Source: an uncultured Ignavibacteria bacterium
Lineage (GTDB): Bacteria; Bacteroidota; Ignavibacteria; Kapaibacteriales; UBA2268
Length of the DNA stretch: 15,038 nucleotides
NCBI GenBank assembly: GCA_903911805.1
Contig: CAIWET010000049.1
Location: 1-15,038 of the forward strand
Direction: 5' to 3'
Position 1 is the stretch's first letter. Every line of letters begins with the position of its first letter. The translations under genes and the position numbers were made by a program. Positions 7,149 to 13,693 of the stretch are shown here, piece after piece. The notes under the pieces were generated by a model. It saw only the letters and a list, made by a program, of their open reading frames with translations. It was not told the origin of the DNA and did no database searches.

Positions 7149-8219
7149 ATGAATGATTTTAAGAAAAACTTAAAAAATTATTCATTAATTGAATTAGAGT
7201 CATTAGTTAAAGAGCTTGGATTGCCCAGATATCGCGCTGAGCAGATTTATAAAGCAATTTATGTAAATCGAATCGAGAATTTTGATCAAATCACTAATTT
7301 TCCAAAAGAGTTGCGGATTCAATTCGGCAACTCTTTTATTTTAAATGATGTTGTAATTCATCGAAAAAGTGTATCAAAAGATGGTTCGGTTAAATTTCTT
7401 TTTAAACTGAAAGATGGAAAATTAATCGAAGCTGTTTATATGCCTTGGTTAACAGAAGAAGATGAATTAGAACGAATTACTCTTTGTATTTCTTCTCAAT
7501 CTGGCTGTGCAATTGGATGTAAATTCTGTGCTACTGGTACAATGGGATTGATGCGAAATATTGATACTGCAGAGATTTTAGATCAAATTCTATTGGTTGA
7601 AAAAGAGATGGGACAAAAACTCAATAACATCGTATTAATGGGAATGGGTGAGCCATTAATGAATTTTGAAAATGTTACCCGAGCTTTGAATATTTTAACT
7701 GACGAGAAAACAGAATTGTTCTCCCGTAAGAAAATTACAATTTCAACAAGTGGAATAGCTCCTAAAATAATTGAGCTTGCAAAAGAACCAAGACCTGTTA
7801 AACTTGCCATTTCTTTGCATGCAACTACTGATATTTCAAGACAAATGATTATTCCAATTGCAAAAACCCATACAATTACTAAATTAATGGATGCTGTTGA
7901 GTATTACTATAAAACAACAAAAATTCCTGTTACTTACGAGTATATCCCACTTTTAGGAATAAATGACACTCCAGAAGATGCTAAAAGATTAGCAAGAATA
8001 GCTAAAAGAGTACCTTCCAGGATTAATTTAATTCCATTTAATGATATTTCTTTTACTGGAGTTGGTGGATTATCAAGCGAATTAAAAGCAACACCAAAAG
8101 ACAAGGTAAGAGAATTTGCTGAGCTCGTTAGAGCAAATGGAGCAGCAGTTATCATTAGAGATACATTTGGTGACGATATTGAAGCTGCTTGTGGACAATT
8201 AGCATTATCCGAAAAATGA
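7149..8219 (+). CDS. rlmN: Dual-specificity 23S rRNA / tRNA adenine-C2 methyltransferase RlmN
   Basis: A radical-SAM enzyme that methylates C2 of A2503 in 23S rRNA and A37 in certain tRNAs. At 356 residues it is of typical length. The radical-SAM cluster motif is intact: Cys120, Cys124 and Cys127 in SSQSGCAIGCKFCATG. GMGEP at residues 165-169 is the SAM-contact motif. The methyl-carrying cysteine near the C-terminus is present as Cys348 in EAACGQLA, and Cys113 is a further cysteine. Presence of an RlmN motif set rather than that of the Cfr resistance enzyme is judged from overall sequence; I cannot fully exclude a Cfr-like member. The start lies 1 bp after the SPOR gene stop. The TGA stop overlaps the ATG of the next gene in an ATGA, suggesting translational coupling. 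Confidence 0.96.
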   Translation: MNDFKKNLKNYSLIELESLVKELGLPRYRAEQIYKAIYVNRIENFDQITNFPKELRIQFGNSFILNDVVIHRKSVSKDGSVKFLFKLKDGKLIEAVYMPWLTEEDELERITLCISSQSGCAIGCKFCATGTMGLMRNIDTAEILDQILLVEKEMGQKLNNIVLMGMGEPLMNFENVTRALNILTDEKTELFSRKKITISTSGIAPKIIELAKEPRPVKLAISLHATTDISRQMIIPIAKTHTITKLMDAVEYYYKTTKIPVTYEYIPLLGINDTPEDAKRLARIAKRVPSRINLIPFNDISFTGVGGLSSELKATPKDKVREFAELVRANGAAVIIRDTFGDDIEAACGQLALSEK

Positions 8220-9139
8220 GAATACTACTCATAAATATTATCCTTTTGTTCTCGTATCAATTTGCTTTTTCTTCATTCAATCCAGATGATTTAAGAGCTG
8301 GTGATGAATATACTTATCACATCTTATTAAAAAATGGAGATATGATTAGTGGCAGCATAATAGATTTTTATTTTGATAAAGATATGGTATCCCAGCCAGA
8401 TTCGAGTGATGGAATAAAAGTTAAAACTGAGCTTGGAAATGCAATTATTTTATTTAATCAGATTAATGATATTACATTAAGCGAAGATTTATATCGCCAC
8501 GACCACAGAATATTTTTAATGCCAACTGCAAACCCAATAAAGAATAATCTTTATGTTGGAAACTTTGAAGTATTATATTTTCAGGCAGGATTTGGAATAA
8601 GTGATTATTTATCGTTTAATGTTGGCAGGACTTTAATACCATCAATTCCTTCTGGGCATCAATTAACTGAAATGAATGGCAAATGGACTTTTTACAATGA
8701 TTATATACCTGATTTAGAAACTGGTATTGCATTAGCTGTTGGTGGAAACTTAGCTTATGCAAACTCAGCTAATAGATTGATTCATATTTATGCATCTGGA
8801 ACATTCAAAATGTCGAGGTCACAAATCACAACCAATGTTTTTTACAAAACTGGAAGTCAGGATTATTTCACATTTATGATGAGAGATGCTATTTCAAATG
8901 TGATATTGCCAGATGGAGCATTTGGAGTGAGCTTAGGATTAGATACAAAATTGCCAGGCAGAAACGATATTCATTTTATTGGCGAAATCTGGAATGTAGA
9001 TGTTATGCGACCAACTAATTCTTCTATTTTAATGGGATTTAGAATTGCTAATCGTAGATTATCTGCAGACTTCGGTTTAGCTTTATTTACCAATCCATTT
9101 TTAGTTCCTTTTACTTCTTTTACTTGGACTCTTTTCTAA
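8216..9139 (+). CDS. Secreted protein of unknown function, probable outer-membrane beta-barrel
   Basis: A 307-residue protein. I chose the ATG at 8216, which forms an ATGA overlap with the rlmN stop and gives a good signal peptide (MRILLINIILLFSYQFAFSS); the frame stays open upstream to 8189 but that start would precede the signal peptide. Residues about 35-85 (YHILLKNGDMISGSIIDFYF, then VKTELGNAIILFNQINDI) resemble a small beta-barrel module with a 'GD.I.G.I' turn. The rest alternates aromatic and polar residues with many Gly turns and ends in WTLF, the aromatic C-terminus common to outer-membrane barrels. No family is recognised. The link to RlmN is positional only. Confidence 0.75.
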   Translation: MRILLINIILLFSYQFAFSSFNPDDLRAGDEYTYHILLKNGDMISGSIIDFYFDKDMVSQPDSSDGIKVKTELGNAIILFNQINDITLSEDLYRHDHRIFLMPTANPIKNNLYVGNFEVLYFQAGFGISDYLSFNVGRTLIPSIPSGHQLTEMNGKWTFYNDYIPDLETGIALAVGGNLAYANSANRLIHIYASGTFKMSRSQITTNVFYKTGSQDYFTFMMRDAISNVILPDGAFGVSLGLDTKLPGRNDIHFIGEIWNVDVMRPTNSSILMGFRIANRRLSADFGLALFTNPFLVPFTSFTWTLF

Positions 9140-9200
9140 TTATTAATAAAAAAAAATAAAAATCGGTGTAATTACTAATAGTTTTATCGTGAAAAAATTG

Positions 9201-9208
9201 TATATTTG
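9201..9208 (+). promoter_or_regulatory. Promoter -7 element for gatC-kdsB
   Basis: TATATTTG matches all fixed positions of the Bacteroidota -7 consensus TAnnTTTG, in the 96-bp gap before gatC. A T-rich stretch (GTTTTA) lies about 20 bp upstream, but no exact -33 TTG is seen. Transcription would start near 9214, about 20 bp before the ATG at 9236. This rules out the in-frame upstream start at 9206, which overlaps the element. Confidence 0.55.
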
Positions 9209-9235
9209 TACTTATTGATTTTTATTAGAAGACTT

Positions 9236-9466
9236 ATGGATATTAAAGACACAGTAAATAGAGTTGCAGAATTATCAAGATTAAAATTTAATGTAGATGA
9301 ATTAGATAAATTTGCAAACCAATTCAGCAATATGCTAACGTATGTTAGTGTTATTGATAAATTGGATGTGGATGGAGTTGAACCACTTTCTCACGTGAAT
9401 GATGATGAGAACGAATTCAGAGAAGATATTTCAAAACCATCATTATCTAGCGAAGAAGCAATATAA
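9236..9466 (+). CDS. gatC: GatC, aspartyl/glutamyl-tRNA amidotransferase subunit C, truncated by an in-frame TAA
   Basis: The small subunit of GatCAB, which converts Glu-tRNA(Gln) or Asp-tRNA(Asn) to the cognate amide forms and helps hold GatA and GatB together. From the ATG at 9236 the open frame gives 76 residues, with family features VNRVAELSRLKF, FANQFSNMLTYVSVIDKLD, VEPLSHV and REDISKPSLSSEEAI. Normal GatC is about 95 residues and ends N-A-P...FF.VPKVI. Here a TAA at 9464-9466 stops translation just before that tail, yet the tail follows in the same frame (NATKRNDSFFKVPKVIE, 9467-9517) and ends at TAA 9518-9520. A one-base change from AAA, CAA or GAA explains this. Whether the product works without the tail is unknown. 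gatA and gatB are not in the window. Confidence 0.85.
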   Translation: MDIKDTVNRVAELSRLKFNVDELDKFANQFSNMLTYVSVIDKLDVDGVEPLSHVNDDENEFREDISKPSLSSEEAI

Positions 9467-9520
9467 AATGCAACAAAAAGAAACGATAGCTTTTTTAAAG
9501 TACCAAAAGTAATTGAATAA
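9467..9520 (+). pseudogene. Conserved GatC C-terminal tail downstream of the in-frame stop
   Basis: These 17 codons plus stop directly continue the gatC frame after the TAA at 9464-9466. They encode N-A-T at the start and FFKVPKVIE at the end, the tail expected of GatC. The tail still looks conserved, so the interruption is recent, erroneous, or bypassed. Restoring the interrupting codon gives a 94-residue protein, the normal family length. Confidence 0.8.
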
Positions 9521-10285
9521 GTGGATAACGAATTAGATATAATAGGATTTATACCAGCAAGATTTGGATCAACTCGCTTGCCTGGAAAACCATTGTTGGA
9601 AATCAATGGTAAGCCGTTATTGCAAATAGTTTATGAAAATATTTGTCAGTCATCAATGTTAAGAAGATTGATTGTTTTGACTGATCACGAAAAAATAGCA
9701 GAGCTTTGCGAGTGGAATGGAATGGAGTATTTAATGACTCCAAGCGATTTGCCAAGTGGAACCGATAGAATTTGCTATGCTCTTCAAGAATTAGATGAAA
9801 AACCTGATTTAGTTGTTAATATTCAAGGCGATGAACCAATGCTCGATGCAGAAACAATTGATGATCTAATAAATCGATTTTCTGGTTCTCATTGTTATCT
9901 TGGAACTTTAATTAAAAGAATTTATAATGAAGATGAGCTTTTTGCAAATTCATCAGTTAAAGTTGTATTAGATAATTTTGGTCAGGCTTTATATTTTTCA
10001 AGAAACCCAATACCATATTTAAGAGATATTGAAAAAGAAAAATGGCTTGATAATCATATCTTTTGGAAGCATATTGGAGTTTATATTTATAGATATCATT
10101 CAATTACTTCATTTCCTGATCTGACATATTCAAATTTAGAAAATTCCGAGAAGTTAGAGCAATTGAGATTTTTGCAAGATGGATTTAAAGTTCAATGCGT
10201 AGAAACTAGTAAGACATTCTATGGAATTGATACTGCTGAAGATTACGAATTTGTTAAAAAGATTTTTGCTGAAAAAAATGTCTAA
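9521..10285 (+). CDS. kdsB: 3-deoxy-manno-octulosonate cytidylyltransferase (CMP-Kdo synthetase)
   Basis: Activates Kdo with CTP to CMP-Kdo, the donor for the inner core of lipopolysaccharide; cytoplasmic. The 254 residues match the usual family length. Visible motifs are PARFGSTRLPGKP at 12-24 (nucleotide-binding loop), PSGTDR at 78-83, NIQGDEPMLD at 100-109 (metal and substrate site), FSRNPIPY in the middle, and ENSEKLEQLRFLQDG then FYGIDTAEDYE near the end. The start is a GTG that directly abuts the original gatC stop at 9518-9520, with no Shine-Dalgarno sequence, so it probably relies on ribosomes finishing gatC. The stop overlaps the next gene by 8 bp. It implies an outer membrane with Kdo-containing LPS. 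Confidence 0.95.
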   Translation: MDNELDIIGFIPARFGSTRLPGKPLLEINGKPLLQIVYENICQSSMLRRLIVLTDHEKIAELCEWNGMEYLMTPSDLPSGTDRICYALQELDEKPDLVVNIQGDEPMLDAETIDDLINRFSGSHCYLGTLIKRIYNEDELFANSSVKVVLDNFGQALYFSRNPIPYLRDIEKEKWLDNHIFWKHIGVYIYRYHSITSFPDLTYSNLENSEKLEQLRFLQDGFKVQCVETSKTFYGIDTAEDYEFVKKIFAEKNV

Positions 10286-10760
10286 AGTTGAATTTGATAC
10301 AATTATTAAACCAATGCCTGATATGAATGCAGCATTTGTTGAGTTTCCTTTTAGTGCATTGGAGCATTTTGGATCTATTGGTAGAATTAAAATTAAGGCT
10401 TTATTCGATAACAAGGTTGAATATCGTGGATTGTTAGCAAAAATGGATAAAGATGGATGCCATTTGATTGGATTAAATCAAGAAATCAGAAAAGCATTAA
10501 ATAAAAAAGCTGGTGACGAGATACACGTTTCTTTAGAAAAAGACGTTGAAGAAAGAACTATAGAAATCCCCTATGAGTTAGGGATAATTCTTGAAAGCGA
10601 TCGCGAAATGGCGAGATTTTTCAATGGTTTATCGTTTACTAACCGTAAAGAATACGTTAGATGGATTACTGAACCTAAAAGACAAGAGACTAAAACAGCA
10701 AGACTTAATCAAGTTCCTGAATTATTAGCAAACAAAGTTAGAACACCATACAAAAAGTAA
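10278..10760 (+). CDS. DUF1905 and YdeI/OmpD-associated domain protein
   Basis: A 160-residue protein from the ATG at 10278. The frame is open further upstream to 10221 inside kdsB, but the family N-terminus fits MSKVEFDTIIKP and the 8-bp overlap with kdsB is typical of coupled genes. Residues about 15-98 (FPFSALEHFGSIGRIKIKAL, then GCHLIGLNQEIRKAL, GDEIHVSLEKD) match DUF1905. Residues about 100-160 (LGIILESDREMARFFNGLSF, then RKEYVRWITEPKRQETKTAR) match the YdeI/OmpD-associated, so-called bacteriocin-protection, domain. The molecular function is not established; the names come from phenotypes. No signal peptide, so cytoplasmic. Its stop TAA abuts the stop of the convergent AI-2E gene with no gap. 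Confidence 0.85.
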   Translation: MSKVEFDTIIKPMPDMNAAFVEFPFSALEHFGSIGRIKIKALFDNKVEYRGLLAKMDKDGCHLIGLNQEIRKALNKKAGDEIHVSLEKDVEERTIEIPYELGIILESDREMARFFNGLSFTNRKEYVRWITEPKRQETKTARLNQVPELLANKVRTPYKK

Positions 10761-12005
10761 TTATTCCGTTGGTTGAGTTGATAAACTTATTTCCAATGTT
10801 TTTGCACTTTGCCTATTTCTCCAATCATTAAAGAACATTATTAGAGATGCTGTAGTTGGTACAGCTACCATTAAGCCAATAAATCCAAATAGAGTTCCAA
10901 ATACAAATAAAGATAAAATTAACAATAATGGATGCAATCCTACTTGTTTTCCAGCAATATTTGGTTCTAATAAATATGCATTAATAAAATGCAAAGCTGT
11001 AATGATTGAAATTGATGTTAATGATAAGTACAAAAATTCATCTGGATTCACCAAAGCGCTTGTTAATATGCAAATCACCATACTTGCTAATGATCCCATA
11101 TATGGGATTGGATTTAAAAATCCGCAAATCAATCCTAAAACAATCGGATATGGTATTCCAAAAATACTAAATAATATTGAGCAAGATGTTCCAATAATAA
11201 TTGCAGCTGTTATTTGCCAGCTGATATAAATTCTAAATATTCTATTAATTCTTTTTAAATCATTTAGGAATTTAACATTTTTTCTCTCTAATAAACTCTT
11301 GATTAAATCTTTGATCTTATTGAAATCTTTAAGAAAATAAAATGAAAAGATTGGAAGCAAAAGCCCATTAATTAATTGGGAAGCCACTCCTGAAAGAGAT
11401 GTTAAAAATGAGAGCAATGACTCTAAAATTTTAGAAATAAAAGTTTTAATTTCTGGCACAAATTCAGTTTGAACAATGTTTTTGATAGTGTCAGATGAAA
11501 TGCCAAAACCTTCAAATAATTTGTAAAATTTTCTGCTTTCTACAAAAGAAGAAACCGAAGTTACAATGCTCGAAATTTGCTTAATAGCACTATCTAACTG
11601 AGAAAATAAAACAGGAAAAACAAAAATAGCAACGGTTGTTACTATTCCACTAGCAAATAGAACCAAAGTTAAAGCTGTAGCCCATCTTGGAATCTTTTTT
11701 GATTCGAGAAAGTCAATAAAAGGCTCTAACATATATGCCAAAAGAAAAGACACCACAAATGGCAGTAACGACATACCCACCACCGAAATTAACCATCCAA
11801 TGAATACCATAGAAAACAGAAGAATGAATCTTTGGATGAAAATATTATGTTTGCGTAATGGTACAATAATAAATAGTGAAATTAGAAATAAAACTAAAGG
11901 GTTAGTAATAACTCCAATTATAACTAAAAAACCGATAAAAGCTGCAAAAGATGCGGTTAATCCGAAATACAGATATATCTTCGATGTTTTAGGGTTTGAT
12001 TCCAT
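10761..12005 (-). CDS. AI-2E family transporter (permease)
   Basis: A 414-residue inner-membrane protein of the AI-2E/PerM family (PF01594), whose members include the TqsA AI-2 exporter and Na+/H+ antiporter-like proteins; the substrate here cannot be told. Hydrophobic segments lie at about 14-32, 34-50, 58-92, 110-133, 200-226, 262-312, 325-343 and 357-391. Family hallmarks are visible: LPFVVSFLLAYMLEPFIDFL (81-100), LNPIPYMGSLASMV (297-310), LLEPNIAGKQVGLHPL (345-360) and GFIGLMVAVPTTA (374-386). The soluble middle region (about 135-195) is a coiled, Ser/Lys-rich stretch as in relatives. The start lies 1 bp after the stop of the PAP2 gene, so the two are likely one operon. Confidence 0.93.
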   Translation of the reverse strand: MESNPKTSKIYLYFGLTASFAAFIGFLVIIGVITNPLVLFLISLFIIVPLRKHNIFIQRFILLFSMVFIGWLISVVGMSLLPFVVSFLLAYMLEPFIDFLESKKIPRWATALTLVLFASGIVTTVAIFVFPVLFSQLDSAIKQISSIVTSVSSFVESRKFYKLFEGFGISSDTIKNIVQTEFVPEIKTFISKILESLLSFLTSLSGVASQLINGLLLPIFSFYFLKDFNKIKDLIKSLLERKNVKFLNDLKRINRIFRIYISWQITAAIIIGTSCSILFSIFGIPYPIVLGLICGFLNPIPYMGSLASMVICILTSALVNPDEFLYLSLTSISIITALHFINAYLLEPNIAGKQVGLHPLLLILSLFVFGTLFGFIGLMVAVPTTASLIMFFNDWRNRQSAKTLEISLSTQPTE

Positions 12006-12006
12006 T

Positions 12007-12672
12007 TCATTTTTTTCTAAATAATTCTAAAATGCCATTGTCTATTTTTGAAAACGAATTAATTTTATTTGAATTATAAAAATAATAATAAAAAAACAAA
12101 GTTACTGAAATTCCTATGATTGAGCCAACATATACATCAACAAAAAAGTGTTGTAAAAGATAAATTCTTGACATCCCAACCAAAAAAGCTAATAAAAAGA
12201 AATTAACCCCATAGTGCTTTTTATTTATTAATGCTAATAAAAAGAAAAGTGCAAATGCTGTAGCCGTATGCCCAGAAGGCATACTAAAATTTGAATAAAT
12301 ATTAATATCTGCAACTTGATGCATTGATGCAAAATCCGGGAAAAAAGCTTTAGGTCTTGGCATTACAAATATATGTTTAATAATTTGAGCAAATAATCCA
12401 GTGATTAAAAATGAAGACAGTCCGATAAGAGAATTTCTTATACTTTTAAATGACAACAAAAGGATAACTAATACAGAAAATAGCCCATCTCCAACATTTG
12501 TATAATATTTAAAAAACATATCAAGCTCATTTGAGTGATTATTATTCAGCACTAAACTAATGTCGCCTCTATTGTAGTTTATAATTAAATATGCTCCAAA
12601 TAGCAGAAATCCAATATATAGGAATATAAATGATTTGCCTTTTTCGAAAATTATTTTTAGATTTTCTATCAT
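12007..12672 (-). CDS. PAP2 family membrane phosphatase
   Basis: A 221-residue integral membrane phosphatase of the PAP2 / type 2 phosphatidic acid phosphatase superfamily. All three catalytic motifs are present: KHIFVMPRP (Lys99, Arg106, Pro107), PSGH (132-135, with catalytic His135) and SRIYLLQHFFVD (Ser168, Arg169, nucleophile His175, Asp179). Hydrophobic segments flank them at about 14-31, 64-75, 79-98, 136-150, 155-172 and 180-200. Such enzymes often dephosphorylate undecaprenyl pyrophosphate (BcrC/PgpB-like) or phosphatidate; the substrate is not determined here. A divergent promoter region separates it from the ABC transporter, and the AI-2E gene follows 1 bp after its TGA. Confidence 0.93.
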   Translation of the reverse strand: MIENLKIIFEKGKSFIFLYIGFLLFGAYLIINYNRGDISLVLNNNHSNELDMFFKYYTNVGDGLFSVLVILLLSFKSIRNSLIGLSSFLITGLFAQIIKHIFVMPRPKAFFPDFASMHQVADINIYSNFSMPSGHTATAFALFFLLALINKKHYGVNFFLLAFLVGMSRIYLLQHFFVDVYVGSIIGISVTLFFYYYFYNSNKINSFSKIDNGILELFRKK

Positions 12673-12698
12673 TTTTCAATTTATTTATTATTAAATTA

Positions 12699-12706
12699 CA
12701 AAAATA
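12699..12706 (-). promoter_or_regulatory. Promoter -7 element for the PAP2/AI-2E operon
   Basis: On the minus strand the bases read TATTTTTG, an exact fit to TAnnTTTG, 26 bp before the PAP2 start codon. The upstream -33 region is occupied by the inverted repeat at 12709-12740, so a repressor or activator bound there would control this promoter. A clear TTG at the right distance is missing. Confidence 0.5.
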
Positions 12707-12708
12707 AT

Positions 12709-12740
12709 GAAACGAAACTAATAATTAGTTATAACGTTTC
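12709..12740. promoter_or_regulatory. Bulged palindrome, candidate operator in the PAP2/ABC divergent promoter region
   Basis: A perfect 7-bp inverted repeat, AACTAAT (12716-12722) and ATTAGTT (12724-12730) around a single A, is nested inside a second inverted repeat, GAAACG (12709-12714) and CGTTTC (12735-12740). The two are slightly offset, with one base between them on the left and four on the right. It lies immediately upstream of the PAP2 -7 element and about 40 bp before the ABC gene, a fitting place for a shared regulator site. No regulator gene is in the window. Confidence 0.45.
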
Positions 12741-12780
12741 AAGAAAGTGAAAAATATTTTTTTTGATAAATATATCGGAA

Positions 12781-13689
12781 ATGAAAATGGATATAGTAAA
12801 GGTATCTAATATCGAAAAGAAATTCGGTGATTACAAAGCAGTAAACGATATTTCTTTTAACGTTCCACAAGGTAGAATTTATGGATTACTTGGACCAAAT
12901 GGAGCAGGCAAAACAACAACCATACGAATGATTACCAATATTTTATATCCAGATAAAGGCGAAATCCAATTATTTGGCGAAAAATCCGCAAGTAAACATT
13001 CTGACCAAATTGGATATTTGCCTGAAGAGCGAGGACTTTATAAAAAGCTTAAGGTGATTGACCAAATTGCTTATTTTGGAATGCTCAAGGGGATGAGCCG
13101 CCAAGCAGCTGTTGAATCTGGAAAATTATGGCTAAAAAAGCTTGATGCTTCAGATTGGCAAAATAAAAAAGTACAGGAACTTTCTAAAGGTATGCAGCAA
13201 AAAGTTCAGTTTATTGCAACAATTGTTCATAATCCAGGGCTTTTAATTTTAGATGAACCTTTCTCAGGTTTTGACCCAGTAAATACCGAAACATTAAAAA
13301 AGATTATTTTAGACAAGAAAAAAGAAGGATGCACAATAATCCTTTCAACTCATATTATGGAACAAGCTGAGCAACTTTGCGATGAAATATGCCTAATTAA
13401 TAAAGGCAATGTGGTATTGCAAGGCACAGTAAGAGATATCAAAAAAACTTATGGCAGAGATACAATCTTGATGGAATTTGATGGTGATGATTCATTCTTA
13501 GATGAATTTTCAGATTTGAAATATATCAACAGAACTGAAAATAGGGTAGAGTTTAGAATTAATGAAAATATCTCATCAAGAGATATCATAAATAGAGCAA
13601 ATGAAAAGACAAATTTAATAAGATTTGAGCTTATGGAGCCATCTCTTCACGAGATTTTTATTGATGTAGTTACTAAGAAAGGATATTAA
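12781..13689 (+). CDS. ABC transporter ATP-binding protein, NatA-like
   Basis: A 302-residue ATPase of an ABC-2 type exporter. I start it at the ATG at 12781; the frame also has a TTG at 12763 and an ATG at 12787, and the choice between 12781 and 12787 is open. Motifs, numbered from 12781: Walker A GPNGAGKT (38-45), Q-loop region IGYLPEERGLYKK (about 77-89), signature LSKGM (134-138; the GM variant typical of NatA/YhaQ relatives), Walker B LLILDEP (154-160), and switch His191 in STHIMEQAE. The last 80 residues resemble the DUF4162 tail of NatA-like proteins. It lacks membrane segments and would pair with the permease gene 4 bp downstream. The substrate is unknown; sodium or other small molecules are possible by family only. 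Confidence 0.93.
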   Translation: MKMDIVKVSNIEKKFGDYKAVNDISFNVPQGRIYGLLGPNGAGKTTTIRMITNILYPDKGEIQLFGEKSASKHSDQIGYLPEERGLYKKLKVIDQIAYFGMLKGMSRQAAVESGKLWLKKLDASDWQNKKVQELSKGMQQKVQFIATIVHNPGLLILDEPFSGFDPVNTETLKKIILDKKKEGCTIILSTHIMEQAEQLCDEICLINKGNVVLQGTVRDIKKTYGRDTILMEFDGDDSFLDEFSDLKYINRTENRVEFRINENISSRDIINRANEKTNLIRFELMEPSLHEIFIDVVTKKGY

Positions 13690-13693
13690 TATT

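Noticed and set aside
8189..8215. Upstream start for the gene at 8216
   Set aside because: It would place nine extra residues before an otherwise good signal peptide, and the ATGA overlap with rlmN favours 8216.
9140..9200. A-rich stretch with TTATTAATAA after the secreted-protein gene as a rho-independent terminator
   Set aside because: The stem would be purely A/T and is followed by an A run, not a T run, on the transcribed strand.
9206..9235. Upstream start for gatC adding ten residues
   Set aside because: The extension overlaps the -7 promoter element at 9201-9208, and GatC homologues begin near MDIKDTVNRVAEL.
9464..9466. TAA in gatC as stop-codon reassignment or selenocysteine-type recoding
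   Set aside because: TAA ends most genes in the window, and TGA and TAG are also used as stops, so the code is standard. Selenocysteine uses TGA, and no insertion element is apparent.
9468..9512. Short open frame starting at the ATG just after the gatC internal stop (14 codons)
   Set aside because: It is out of frame with the conserved GatC tail, which explains the same bases far better. No Shine-Dalgarno sequence or family signal supports it.
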